NCBI RefSeq assembly: GCF_900098925.1
Contig: NZ_LT622360.1
Location: 831,307 to 895,306 of the forward strand
From: Bacillus massiliglaciei
Lineage (GTDB): Bacteria; Bacillota; Bacilli; Bacillales; DSM-1321
Direction of reading: 5' to 3'
Length of the DNA: 64,000 bases
Part shown: in pieces, positions 17,358-26,106 of the stretch
Layout: each line of letters opens with the position of its first letter
Position numbering within the stretch: position 1 is the stretch's first letter
Made by a program: the position numbers and the translations under genes
The notes under the pieces: model-generated
The model's database searches: none
Told to the model about the DNA's origin: nothing
What the model saw: the letters and a program-made list of their open reading frames with translations, nothing else

Positions 17358-18092
17358 ATGGGGAAATTTAAAATTGCAATTTCAGATGATGATCAAACAT
17401 CCAGAACGCTTTTGAGACACTATATTGAATTGTTTCCGGATTTTATGGTAATTGGAGAGGCTGCATCTGGAGAGGAATTAATTCAATTAGTGATGAATGA
17501 TTCTCCTGACATTATATTAGTGGATATTAATATGCCGGGGATGAGCGGAATAGAAACCGTTAAAGTATGTAAACAATTCAAGCCTTCTATACAAGTTATT
17601 TTTACCACTGGGTTTGATGAATACGCAGTTGAAGCTTTTAATTTGTCAGCTTTGGATTATCTGATTAAACCAATAGAAATATCCAGATTCAGCACCTCTT
17701 TAGACAAGGCAGCGAAAACAATTGCATTATTAAAATCTGCCGAATTAAAATTTATTCAACAGGTAAAAAAGCTGACTTTGAAAACAAATAATTCTTATTT
17801 ATACTTGCCGGTAGATGATATTCTTTTCCTCGAAAGAGAAAGCAGAAAAACGATCATACATACTTTGGATAAACAGTATGAGACAAATGAGGCATTGCAA
17901 TCTTTTGAAGACAAATTAAACGGCGACTTTTGTAAAACTCACCGATCATTTTTAGTGAACTTGAAAAAGATCGTGCATATTCAGCCAATAGGAGAATCTT
18001 ACACTGCTCATTTTTCGAATTATCCCAAAAAAGCCAATATTTCGAAACTTAAATTTAATGAGGTTCAGGAAACGCTTTCTGAATTAATCTAA
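17358..18092 (+). CDS. LytTR-family response regulator
   Basis: DNA-binding response regulator, 244 residues. Receiver domain (1-125) with Asp10/Asp11/Asp12 acidic pocket, phospho-acceptor Asp56 in ILVDINMPGMSG, the switch Thr in FTTGFDEYA and Lys in YLIKPIE. The C-terminal LytTR domain (about 140-244) shows LPVDDILFLERESRKTIIH and KTHRSFLVNLKKIVHI. LytTR regulators usually control cell-surface or secreted functions. Its likely partner is the hybrid kinase upstream, since no kinase is adjacent. A strong bidirectional terminator closes it, so its targets, possibly the pterin operon, would have a separate promoter. Confidence 0.92.
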   Translation: MGKFKIAISDDDQTSRTLLRHYIELFPDFMVIGEAASGEELIQLVMNDSPDIILVDINMPGMSGIETVKVCKQFKPSIQVIFTTGFDEYAVEAFNLSALDYLIKPIEISRFSTSLDKAAKTIALLKSAELKFIQQVKKLTLKTNNSYLYLPVDDILFLERESRKTIIHTLDKQYETNEALQSFEDKLNGDFCKTHRSFLVNLKKIVHIQPIGESYTAHFSNYPKKANISKLKFNEVQETLSELI

Positions 18093-18123
18093 TGATACTG
18101 GGTAAGAAATATGCATTCCAATG

Positions 18124-18182
18124 AAAAAAGCCGAATTAATTCAACTTTTACATGTAGAAGGTTGAATTAATTCGGCTTTTTC
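18124..18182. terminator. Bidirectional terminator with 22-bp perfect stem
   Basis: AAAAAAGCCGAATTAATTCAAC at 18124-18145 has its exact complement at 18161-18182, with a 15-base loop and A/T runs at both outer ends. It separates the regulator block from the pterin operon. Confidence 0.85.
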
Positions 18183-18637
18183 TATTAAAGAGGGCTGATT
18201 CATTACAGAATGTTCTTCTTTATTAATGATGGCCCTGTCTTATCTTTCGACTAGAAATGTCATCCTAATTATATACATAAGTGAGAAAAAAGACTCATTA
18301 ACTTGAATGCGTTATTATGAGCAAAAAGTCTCAATATGTGCCTTTTTTTGTCTGAAAACTAAAAATAAACGATTGAAAAGACCTACTTAGCCTCTGAAAT
18401 GCCCTAAATGGATTGGACGGAACAATCAGAAAAAAGATATAGTTCTTACAGTATAAGAAAACAAAGTCAAACCATTAAACCTCAGGTGGTTACAAAGACC
18501 TTTTGTGCAGGGGTAAATTTGCTCAGTTGAGTGAATATCATTTGATAACTTCTCTTTCAAAAGTCAAGTGTCCCCTTGTATGCCAAAAATAAGGAACTTT
18601 ATAAGGTCAAATTTAAAATATTCAGGAGTGTTGTTAT
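18183..18637 (+). promoter_or_regulatory. Leader/promoter region of the pterin operon
   Basis: About 450 bases with no gene. The best promoter is TTGTAT (18576-18581), 18-base spacer, TATAAG (18600-18605), giving a leader of about 25 bases before AGGAGTG and the folE ATG. Further upstream AACCATTAAACCTCAGGTGGTT (18470-18491) can form a short hairpin. No known pterin or folate riboswitch is recognised, and no LytTR repeat pair stands out. Confidence 0.4.
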
Positions 18638-19243
18638 ATGTTACAGGCTAATTCAAATGTTTTGCATCCAATAGAAGAAGTATTAAAAGAAAATGACAAG
18701 ATTGAAGAAAGTGTTTCTGCCATTTTAACTGCATTAGGAGAGGACGTTTCACGTGAAGGGCTTTTAGATACTCCTAAACGAGTTGCTAAAATGTATCGCG
18801 AAGTTTTCTCTGGTATCGGAGTGGATCCCAAAGAGGCACTTACTACCACATTTGCTGAAGACTATGACGGGATCGTAACGGTTAAGGATATTACGTATTA
18901 TACATTTTGCGAGCATCATCTGATTCCTTTCTTCGGAAAAGCTCATATAGGATATATACCAAATGGCCGTGTGGTAGGCTTGAGCAAATTTGCCAGATTG
19001 GTAGAGCTGTCATCTAAACGTCCTCAAGTTCAGGAGCGTATGACAAATGAGATTGCAAATGCCATTCATACGGTTCTTCAGCCGAAGGGTGTGATTGTAA
19101 CGGTTGAAGGGAGTCACCTATGCATGTGTGCCCGCGGGGTGAAAAAACCTGGTGCTTCAACAGTAACCACGATAAAGAAAGGCTCATTTGCTGAAAATAC
19201 AGCCCTGTGTGAAGAGTTTGAACGGGCTGTTTCCAGAGTTTAA
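18638..19243 (+). CDS. folE: GTP cyclohydrolase I
   Basis: Makes 7,8-dihydroneopterin triphosphate from GTP, the first step of folate and biopterin synthesis. 201 residues, normal for type IA. The zinc site is complete: Cys91 and His94 in FCEHHLIPFFG and Cys162 in HLCMCARGVKK. TPKRVAKMYREVF and QVQERMTNEIA are family signatures. Start ATG at 18638 follows AGGAGTG. In Bacilli the housekeeping enzyme is normally in the mtr operon; here the gene heads a pterin-modifying operon with a PTPS 22 bases downstream, which points to a dedicated second copy. Confidence 0.93.
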   Translation: MLQANSNVLHPIEEVLKENDKIEESVSAILTALGEDVSREGLLDTPKRVAKMYREVFSGIGVDPKEALTTTFAEDYDGIVTVKDITYYTFCEHHLIPFFGKAHIGYIPNGRVVGLSKFARLVELSSKRPQVQERMTNEIANAIHTVLQPKGVIVTVEGSHLCMCARGVKKPGASTVTTIKKGSFAENTALCEEFERAVSRV

Positions 19244-19265
19244 GAAATAGAAGGGACAGACCTAT

Positions 19266-20084
19266 ATGCATTATTTATCTAGACGGGAAGAATTCTCAGC
19301 CGCACATTTTTATCATGTACCGGAGTGGTCAGAAGAAAAAAATGAATCAGCTTTCGGTAAGTGCCATCGACAGAACGGCCATGGACATGATTATCAATTA
19401 GAAGTGATGGTCAGAGGAAACTTTAATAGGAAGACTGGCATTGTTGTAAATACAACAGATATAAAGCACATAGTGAATACATTTATAGCCAAGGAACTGG
19501 ATGGGAAATTCCTGAATAAAGAGCTGCCATTTTTCAAAAGAAATCTTCCTACAACAGAGAACCTTGTCAACTATATCTGGAATGCCTTGCATGATAAATT
19601 TGAAGGCTGTGAACTGTACAGGCTTCGATTAAATGAAAACCATTACCTATCCGCTGAAAGGAAGCTAAACGGGATGACCTATTTAACTAGAAAATATCAT
19701 TTCTGTGCAGCGCACCGGCTGCACAGCATCCATTTATCTGATGAAGAGAATAAACGAATATTCGGCAAGTGCAATAATCCTCATGGACACGGTCATAATT
19801 ATTATGTTGATGTACAAGTTCACGGTGAGCCCCATCATCAAACCGGTATGATTATCGATCTAGCTCAATTAGATGAGATAGTCGAAAAGGTCATTCTGGA
19901 TAAATTCGACCATAAACATTTGAATTTGGATACAGAAGAGTTTGCAGAATTAAATCCAACATCTGAAGCAGTTGCAATGGTGATTTATGAGCTGCTGGCC
20001 CCTCATATTCCTCAGCTTTATAAAATTGGACTGTGGGAAACGGAAAAGAACTATTTCGAATATTTCGGCGAGAGGGAAAAATAA
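19266..20084 (+). CDS. Tandem-fused 6-pyruvoyl-tetrahydropterin synthase/QueD-like protein
   Basis: Two PTPS domains in one chain of 272 residues (family usually 120-150 each). Domain 2 (about 137-272) looks fully active: zinc His150, His174, His176, catalytic Cys169 in GKCNNPHGHGH, the Asp215-His216 pair in DKFDHKHLN, and the pterin-anchoring Glu258. Domain 1 (1-133) keeps zinc His14, His39, His41, Cys33 and Glu124, but the Asp-His pair is Asp79-Gly80. The first half is therefore probably impaired or specialised. The likely reaction is dihydroneopterin triphosphate to 6-pyruvoyltetrahydropterin, since FolE and a reductase flank it; QueD chemistry is the alternative, but no queC, queE or queF is near. 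Confidence 0.88.
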   Translation: MHYLSRREEFSAAHFYHVPEWSEEKNESAFGKCHRQNGHGHDYQLEVMVRGNFNRKTGIVVNTTDIKHIVNTFIAKELDGKFLNKELPFFKRNLPTTENLVNYIWNALHDKFEGCELYRLRLNENHYLSAERKLNGMTYLTRKYHFCAAHRLHSIHLSDEENKRIFGKCNNPHGHGHNYYVDVQVHGEPHHQTGMIIDLAQLDEIVEKVILDKFDHKHLNLDTEEFAELNPTSEAVAMVIYELLAPHIPQLYKIGLWETEKNYFEYFGEREK

Positions 20085-20803
20085 TGATTGACAAAAAAAG
20101 GATAAAAGGTAAAAACATAGCCATAACAGGTGCCACCAAAGGAATCGGCAGAGCTGCAGCCTTGCTCCTGAGTGAGCTTGGGGCCAATCTGTTAATTGGT
20201 TCAAGAACGTTGCAACATTCAGTGAATACTTCCGCAGAACTAAATACCAAAAAAGTAGAAGCTAATCTTGATGTTACAGATGAAGCATCTATTAAGAACT
20301 TTTTAATTAGTGGGTTGGATGAACTGGGCTCGATCGATGCATTAATTAATTGCGCGGGCTACGGGAATTTTGAATCGGCTTTTGAATTAAGTACTGAGGA
20401 CTTTGACCGGATGATTTCAGTGAATTTAAGAGGGACTTTTCTGACTTGTAAACATTTTGGGAATCATATGATAGAAAGTAAGTCAGGCAAGATCTTAAAT
20501 ATCATTTCGATCGCCGGCAGTAATGCTTTAGCAGGATGCGCAGGCTACTCTGCTTCGAAATTCGGAGCATTAGGCTTATCGAGGGTGCTGCAAATGGAAA
20601 TGAGAGGGACTGGCGTACAACTGACCTCTGTTTTACCAGGTGCGGTGAACACAGAATTTTGGGACCATATGAATCAAGTGCCTGATCGTTCAAAAATGAT
20701 TCCTCCTGAAACAATTGCTGAACATCTGGTTTATCTGCTATGTCAGCCGGATGGTGCAACAGTAGATGAAGTAACAATCATGCCGCCAATGGGGGTACTG
20801 TAA
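20084..20803 (+). CDS. Short-chain dehydrogenase, sepiapterin-reductase-like role
   Basis: Classical SDR of 239 residues. Seen: the NADP-binding TGATKGIG at 15-22, NCAG at 89-92, catalytic Ser142, Tyr155 and Lys159 in GYSASK, and PGAVNTEFW. Its ATG overlaps the stop of the PTPS gene (TAATG), so the two are translationally coupled. Arg40-Arg41-type residues after the second strand (GSRTL) favour NADPH. After GTP cyclohydrolase I and PTPS, a reductase of 6-pyruvoyltetrahydropterin is the obvious step, which completes a tetrahydrobiopterin-type pathway. The substrate assignment is from context, as SDR substrates cannot be read from sequence. Confidence 0.82.
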   Translation: MIDKKRIKGKNIAITGATKGIGRAAALLLSELGANLLIGSRTLQHSVNTSAELNTKKVEANLDVTDEASIKNFLISGLDELGSIDALINCAGYGNFESAFELSTEDFDRMISVNLRGTFLTCKHFGNHMIESKSGKILNIISIAGSNALAGCAGYSASKFGALGLSRVLQMEMRGTGVQLTSVLPGAVNTEFWDHMNQVPDRSKMIPPETIAEHLVYLLCQPDGATVDEVTIMPPMGVL

Positions 20804-20821
20804 CAAGGAGGTCGACAAGCG

Positions 20822-21739
20822 ATGAAGCCGCTGCTCAGCAGGATCCTGGGAACAAAAAAATTACAGGAAAGTGCAGCAATGCCGGTGCCTTTAACTATAA
20901 ACTCATTACAAGAACATCAAAGAGGGGCTGTAGTCGGCTGGATTGCAAATAAGCTTGGTCAATTGGTGCAGATCGAGGGCTGTGATAAAGGGATCTTGAT
21001 TTATTCATCCTTTCATAAAACGATAAAAAAAGCAGATACAGAAAATATAGAAGATTATCTTCTCTTTCTGGCGTATTCCCTCGTTTCATGGATGGAGACC
21101 AATGAAGATGTATATATAAAAATAAAAGAAATGCACTTACTGGACACGTACCATAAATGCCTTCTGGAAGTTTATGAGATGCTGAAAACGGATGACAGTC
21201 TGTATTTTAATAAAAGGCCGCCTGCAGAAGCCCAAATTAGTGAGGACGTAAAAATTTGGGAAGTGTATAGAGATGTACTTCATGCTTCAACTCAAAGGAA
21301 GTTCCTTCTTATAAAAGATGAAGAAGTTCAATCTTTTAAGGGCGGCGAAGTCCTATGCCATGAGCCGGTCGCCGCGAAAGAGGATATCCCAAAAGTTCGA
21401 AATATTGCCAAAGAAGTTTTAATAAATGAGGGACTGTCACCGAGCAAAGTTTCCAGTTATGTCTTGCTTATATCGGAAGGCATTACCAATATCCTGAAAC
21501 ATGCAAACTATGGCAGCCTGTGTATCGTAAAAAAAGAATCTTCTATCAATATAATAATAGAAGATAACGGAAAAGGATTTCCTTTAAAATCACTGCCCTA
21601 TACGACATTAATGGCAGGCTATTCAACTAAAAAATCACTTGGCCAGGGCTTTACCCTAATGCTGAAAATTGCAAGCAGGGTATTGCTGAGGACCTCATCA
21701 AACGGTTCTACATTAATTCTTGAATTCACTTATGAATAA
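20822..21739 (+). CDS. GHKL ATPase, RsbW/RsbT-like, with unique N-terminal domain
   Basis: 305 residues. The last ~125 form a HATPase_c domain like anti-sigma kinases: N box SEGITNILKHA (Glu219, Asn223), IEDNGKGFP (Asp248) and GYSTKKSLGQGFTLM (266-280). This is the kinase/switch class that phosphorylates STAS proteins. The first ~180 residues are predicted helical and match no domain I know, far longer than RsbW or RsbT (about 130-160). It follows the reductase by 18 bases with an AAGGAGGTC site. Within this locus it is the only candidate kinase for the three STAS proteins. Confidence 0.8.
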   Translation: MKPLLSRILGTKKLQESAAMPVPLTINSLQEHQRGAVVGWIANKLGQLVQIEGCDKGILIYSSFHKTIKKADTENIEDYLLFLAYSLVSWMETNEDVYIKIKEMHLLDTYHKCLLEVYEMLKTDDSLYFNKRPPAEAQISEDVKIWEVYRDVLHASTQRKFLLIKDEEVQSFKGGEVLCHEPVAAKEDIPKVRNIAKEVLINEGLSPSKVSSYVLLISEGITNILKHANYGSLCIVKKESSINIIIEDNGKGFPLKSLPYTTLMAGYSTKKSLGQGFTLMLKIASRVLLRTSSNGSTLILEFTYE

Positions 21740-21757
21740 GGGGCTGACACTTATTAA

Positions 21758-22828
21758 ATGAAAGGTAATAAAGTGATTCCGTCAATAGATGGAACCATCC
21801 ATAAAACACTTTTAACAAGCGTCCTGCAAGATGGCTTTTGGAGCCGCTGGTTCGCTCATGGAATAGAACCTAGCATTTTAAATTCCAATAGAATTGCGCT
21901 TGCCTCTTTGGATGGCTGGATCTCGATACTGAGTGAGAGTGCGCTCAGTCATTCGCTGAGGGCAGAAGAATATAAGAAAAAAGGCAACAAGTCAGAAGCC
22001 GAACAATATTACAGGCTGTCAGGACTCTATTATTGTTTAATTCAGTGGGTATATCCTGCTCCAGATATTAATAAGAATGCCTGGCATGCTTTAGTACAGA
22101 ATCAGTTCGATAAAGCGGATGCGTTATCCGATGATTTAATAACGGTTCACAAGATTACTATAAATGGAAGAAAGCATATTGGCAGAGTCAGAGTCCCTGT
22201 AAACTCTGCAGGGACTGTAATCATTGTTAATCCGATTGACTCTCCAAAAGAAGAATTATTTTCTTATGAAAAGGACTTTGCTGAAGCTGGATTTACTGTC
22301 ATAAGCTTTGATGGACCTGGTCAGGGGGGAAGTGTGTTTGACAAAGACAATAAAGCAAGCACGGAAAGCTGGGGACTGTTTCTGAATCGTATAATCGAGT
22401 TTTCACATAGAAAATTTCCATCAGACCCATTGCATCTTTTTGGTACCAGCTCGGGGGCGGCATGGGCAATTGAAGGCAGTCAGCATCCTTTCATTAGCAA
22501 ATCTGTCGCAGTCAGCCCGCCGTGCGGGACTCAAACCGAAATGCCCGACTACTTCAAAGAAAGAATGCATCATGCTTTAGAAGACTTCAACAGTGGCTTC
22601 CTGCCCAGTCCAGATAAACTTGAATTAAGTAAGAACGTTCTTCTATTTCATGGTAAACAAGATGTCATGGTGAAGGGTTCAGATATATATGATCTATATT
22701 CCAGATTGGAAAACCCTAAACGGCTTATTGAGTATGAGGAGGCCGGGCATTGCTGCGATGAGAAGTTACAAGAAATAAGAAAGCGTTCTATCCAATGGTT
22801 CAAAGGAGAGAGTTTGGATGAGATTTAA
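21758..22828 (+). CDS. Alpha/beta hydrolase
   Basis: 356 residues: a helical N-terminal part (1-130, VLQDGFWSRWFAHG) and a C-terminal alpha/beta-hydrolase core with nucleophile Ser231 in FGTSSGAAW, Asp302 in HGKQDVMV and His331 in EEAGHCCDE. The layout resembles FrsA-like and C-C-bond or ester hydrolases with an N-terminal cap. Its end overlaps the acyl carrier protein start by 11 bases. It may release or transfer an acyl group from that carrier; a thioesterase or acyl-transfer role is inferred from context only. No signal peptide, so it acts in the cytoplasm. Confidence 0.82.
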   Translation: MKGNKVIPSIDGTIHKTLLTSVLQDGFWSRWFAHGIEPSILNSNRIALASLDGWISILSESALSHSLRAEEYKKKGNKSEAEQYYRLSGLYYCLIQWVYPAPDINKNAWHALVQNQFDKADALSDDLITVHKITINGRKHIGRVRVPVNSAGTVIIVNPIDSPKEELFSYEKDFAEAGFTVISFDGPGQGGSVFDKDNKASTESWGLFLNRIIEFSHRKFPSDPLHLFGTSSGAAWAIEGSQHPFISKSVAVSPPCGTQTEMPDYFKERMHHALEDFNSGFLPSPDKLELSKNVLLFHGKQDVMVKGSDIYDLYSRLENPKRLIEYEEAGHCCDEKLQEIRKRSIQWFKGESLDEI

Positions 22829-23054
22829 CGAATTTTGCAAGAGCATCTTCGAAATTATTGAAATAGAATCAGAAGATATTTCCGAGTCCAGTTCCTTTAA
22901 AAATGATCTTGATATCGATTCCCTTCAAATGGTAAACGTTGTGATAGGAATTGCCGAAAAATATGAGATCCCTTTTGAGAGACTCGTACTAAATTCTGAA
23001 CACATTCACACAGTGGGCGGACTGTATAACATCGTGAAAGGTGAAACAAAATGA
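22818..23054 (+). CDS. Acyl/peptidyl carrier protein
   Basis: 78-residue stand-alone phosphopantetheine carrier. Ser35 in LDIDSLQMV is the prosthetic-group attachment site, and the sequence has the four-helix acidic pattern of the family. It is not the housekeeping acpP, which lies with fatty-acid genes. Overlaps at both ends (11 bases with the hydrolase, 4 bases with the ligase) show tight coupling. It most likely receives a substrate from the AMP-forming ligase that follows. Confidence 0.9.
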   Translation: MRFNEFCKSIFEIIEIESEDISESSSFKNDLDIDSLQMVNVVIGIAEKYEIPFERLVLNSEHIHTVGGLYNIVKGETK

Positions 23055-24484
23055 TTCCATTGATTCAAAAAGTTATAAATCCAGTATCAGACAAAATTGC
23101 ACTGACTACCTTTGATGGTTCGTTTTCTGGCCGGGATATAGGTATTTTAACTGAGCGATATGAAAAATTACTGGCACCGTTGGATATTAAGGGAAAGAGG
23201 ATTGGCTTGCTGGTAACTGTTATCGAAGAATATCTTTCTCTTTTGTTTGCTGTCAATAAATTAGGAGGTATTGTCATTCCGCTCAGTTGGCAATTTAGAC
23301 ATGAAGATTTGACAAAAGTGCTTGAACTGCTTGATCCTCATATAATCTTTTCCATAACAGAGCATAATGGATTTCATTTCTCAGATGTCATCCAAACATG
23401 GGCTGAATGTTCTAATAAAAAGACACAGATTTTCACATCTGACAGTTGCTCAGAATGGAACCTTACTCACTTCATCGGGGAAGAAAAAGAACTTGATGAG
23501 GAGGGGAAAGATTTCATTTGCTGCTCTTCAGGCAGTACCGGCACTCCAAAGGGACTCGTATTTAATATGAAGGTATTTGATTTCTCATACAAGCTAATAA
23601 GTGACTTCCAAAAAATTAACTCTGAGGATAACGTCTTATTCTACGCCTCAACCAGTACCATTTATGGAATTAAATCGATGACCAACATTATTCGAGCCGG
23701 CGCAAATGTATTTGTTCCATCATCATTTGATCTGCCAGCCATCATCCAGACGATGAAACAAGCGAATTGCAATAAAATCGTTACAACCCCATCTATATTT
23801 AAAGCAATTTACTCTTTTGCCGTTCATTTATGTCCGCAAGTCATCGCTAATTTAAAGTTAGTATGCCTGAGCGGAGAAAGAATGCCGGAGAACTTTGCTG
23901 ACCAATTTCCGGATATGGATCATTGTGAATTTTCATCACAGTATGGCATATCGGAAATCGGAGCCATCGGTTTCGCTAATCTTCGTTCGGGCTTGGAGCA
24001 TACTATCTATAAAGAGATTGATTTTACAATTAAAAATGGTGAGCTTCTGGTCAGAACAGGTGCCGTATTTTCCGCGTATTATCGCAATAAAGAGCTGACA
24101 GATAGTGCTTTTGAAAATGGCTGGTATGCAACAGGTGACCTAGTTGAATTACAATCTGACAATCGTTCTATTACAATTGTGGGCAGAAAGAAAGACATGA
24201 TTAAAAAAGGCGGACAGCAAGTCATTCCAGGTGAAATTGAAGCTGTGCTTTCTGAAATAGAAGGTATCAAACAGGCAGTCATTATAGGGATCCCACATGA
24301 TATATACGGAGAGCAAGTAGCAGCTTTTGTTGTGTCAGAGGGCATAAGCGCGTCTGAAATACGAAGTTTACTGAAAGGGAAAATTTCTGCTTATAAAATC
24401 CCGGATAAAATCATTTCACTTGACGCCTTCCCTATGACGCAAGGAAAGGTTGATAAAATAAAATTGAAATCATTCATTGCATAA
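23051..24484 (+). CDS. AMP-forming acyl/aryl ligase (ANL superfamily)
   Basis: 477-residue adenylating enzyme. Motifs: A3 CCSSGSTGTPKG (157-168), A5 SQYGISEIG, A7 YATGDLVEL, A8 GRKKDMIKKGGQQVIPGEIE, and the C-terminal catalytic Lys466 in MTQGKVDKIKL. It activates a carboxylic acid as AMP ester and most likely loads the carrier protein whose stop it overlaps (ATGA). The N-terminal domain is somewhat short for the family. No condensation or ketosynthase domain is nearby, so a single acyl or aminoacyl unit is expected rather than an assembly line. The substrate is unknown. Confidence 0.88.
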   Translation: MIPLIQKVINPVSDKIALTTFDGSFSGRDIGILTERYEKLLAPLDIKGKRIGLLVTVIEEYLSLLFAVNKLGGIVIPLSWQFRHEDLTKVLELLDPHIIFSITEHNGFHFSDVIQTWAECSNKKTQIFTSDSCSEWNLTHFIGEEKELDEEGKDFICCSSGSTGTPKGLVFNMKVFDFSYKLISDFQKINSEDNVLFYASTSTIYGIKSMTNIIRAGANVFVPSSFDLPAIIQTMKQANCNKIVTTPSIFKAIYSFAVHLCPQVIANLKLVCLSGERMPENFADQFPDMDHCEFSSQYGISEIGAIGFANLRSGLEHTIYKEIDFTIKNGELLVRTGAVFSAYYRNKELTDSAFENGWYATGDLVELQSDNRSITIVGRKKDMIKKGGQQVIPGEIEAVLSEIEGIKQAVIIGIPHDIYGEQVAAFVVSEGISASEIRSLLKGKISAYKIPDKIISLDAFPMTQGKVDKIKLKSFIA

Positions 24485-24500
24485 TTTACGGAGGAGCAAG

Positions 24501-26093
24501 ATGGATAAATTCAAGACAGGGAATACACTGAAACATCAATTTATTATTAAAATATTTCTTGTTTTCATTATCATAACGTTAGTGCTCGGTTCAATTCAGT
24601 ATTACTATTTAAGCAAACAAATCAACAATGATGTAAATAACGAAGCAAAACAAATTGAAACCAGTATAGAACAGGGAATAAAGGAAACGGACCTAGCGTC
24701 CCGCTCTATAGAACAACAAATAGATGTCAGGTTAAAAATCATAGCAGAAAGAATCAGTGAACGGCTTGAAAATAAAAAGGTTGAAGAAATCACAAACGAA
24801 GAGTTGAAAAGGATCAGCAGTGAATTTGAAATAAGCGGCATCACTATTTTCACTAAGGAATCAGATGATATCGTAGGAGCAAAATCCACGGAGCCGAACG
24901 ATATTGGTTTTAGTTTTAAAAAAGAATTAGGGGCCGAGGATTCTGGTTTTATCGGATTGAGTCATTTACTTGATAATAAAATGCCTGTGCAAAATGGTGA
25001 AAGTTATGTAGATGAAAATACAATTATTTTACTTACCTCTCAATCGGGTTCCCATAAAAATAAACCGACCTTTTTTAAATATGCATACTATCATAAAAAG
25101 GGTCAGGATTTCGTCATAAACCCGTTCATTGAAGCAAATGAAGTATATCAATTCACACAGTCTGTCGGCCCTGATACCTGGATTCAAAATGTTGTGAATA
25201 CCAATAAAGTGGCTAAGGAAGTAGCTGTGTTAGAACCTCGTGTTTATGCTGATCCCAGTTTAGCCGAAAAAATGTATCCCCCTTTAAAAAAGGTTGTTTA
25301 CGGAGAGTTTGCCCTTGCAAACAAGAAAGACAAAGCAATTCTAAAAGGTATGGCTAAAGATCCAAAAAGAACTTCTTATATAAGCGGAGAAGGTGAAGAT
25401 AAACTATACAAAGTGTTTATACCAAGGGAGAACGGACAAGTTATTTATGTCGCCTTAGATTATAGTGTGATTAGTAAACCGCTGCATAAGTTAGCGATCT
25501 TACTCATTGCCTTCAGCGCAGTATCGTTACTCGCCTTGTTTATATTAACGGCTCGATTTTTCAGTTCACTTTATAAGCAGATTCAGGAAATCATCAAACA
25601 GATTAAACAATTGGAATCTGGAGATTTTACTGCTAAGAGTAATGTAAAAGCAAAAGGAGAATTAGCCAGTCTTTCTGCCAGCACGAATCATATGACTGCC
25701 ATATTAAATAAGGTATTAAAGGATACAACAAAACAGGCAGAGAAAGTCCAGCATTTATCTCAGGAATTAAAATCAGAGACTGATAGTTCTGTAGATACTG
25801 TATATGCCTTATCACTCGATTTAACGGCAAATGCAAGAGAAGATAATTTTGAAATTACTGATTTTCTGAACAGACTGGAGCAAGCATTAAAAAAAGCTCC
25901 TAAAAATGAGGAAATGTTAAACGTATTAGAAAGTATCGAGAAAATAAGAGACATATCAAATACCCGCTCCGAATCAACGACTCAGATTACCTTAATTTTA
26001 GCTGACTTATTAAAATCCTTACAGCTTCAATCCGATGAGCTTTTGAATATTTCTAGTGAGTTATTTCATGATATGTATAAATTTAAATTGTAA
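24501..26093 (+). CDS. Membrane sensor with Cache-like domain and HAMP, no output domain
   Basis: 530 residues. Two membrane segments (about 15-36 and 328-352) enclose an extracellular region of about 290 residues that begins with a long coiled coil (NEAKQIETSIEQ...) and continues as a probable Cache-type sensor. After the second segment come a HAMP domain (about 353-405, KQIKQLESGDFTAKSNV) and a helical tail without kinase, cyclase or MCP signature. ATG at 24501 follows GGAGGAGC. Its place before a STAS and an RsbU-type phosphatase gene suggests that it relays an outside signal to the phosphatase. Confidence 0.8.
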   Translation: MDKFKTGNTLKHQFIIKIFLVFIIITLVLGSIQYYYLSKQINNDVNNEAKQIETSIEQGIKETDLASRSIEQQIDVRLKIIAERISERLENKKVEEITNEELKRISSEFEISGITIFTKESDDIVGAKSTEPNDIGFSFKKELGAEDSGFIGLSHLLDNKMPVQNGESYVDENTIILLTSQSGSHKNKPTFFKYAYYHKKGQDFVINPFIEANEVYQFTQSVGPDTWIQNVVNTNKVAKEVAVLEPRVYADPSLAEKMYPPLKKVVYGEFALANKKDKAILKGMAKDPKRTSYISGEGEDKLYKVFIPRENGQVIYVALDYSVISKPLHKLAILLIAFSAVSLLALFILTARFFSSLYKQIQEIIKQIKQLESGDFTAKSNVKAKGELASLSASTNHMTAILNKVLKDTTKQAEKVQHLSQELKSETDSSVDTVYALSLDLTANAREDNFEITDFLNRLEQALKKAPKNEEMLNVLESIEKIRDISNTRSESTTQITLILADLLKSLQLQSDELLNISSELFHDMYKFKL

Positions 26094-26106
26094 GGGGTGC
26101 ATCTGA

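Noticed and set aside
19266-20084. Queuosine pathway (QueD) as function of the tandem PTPS
   Set aside because: No queC, queE or queF next to it; FolE and an SDR flank it, which suits biopterin-type synthesis. Not excluded by sequence.
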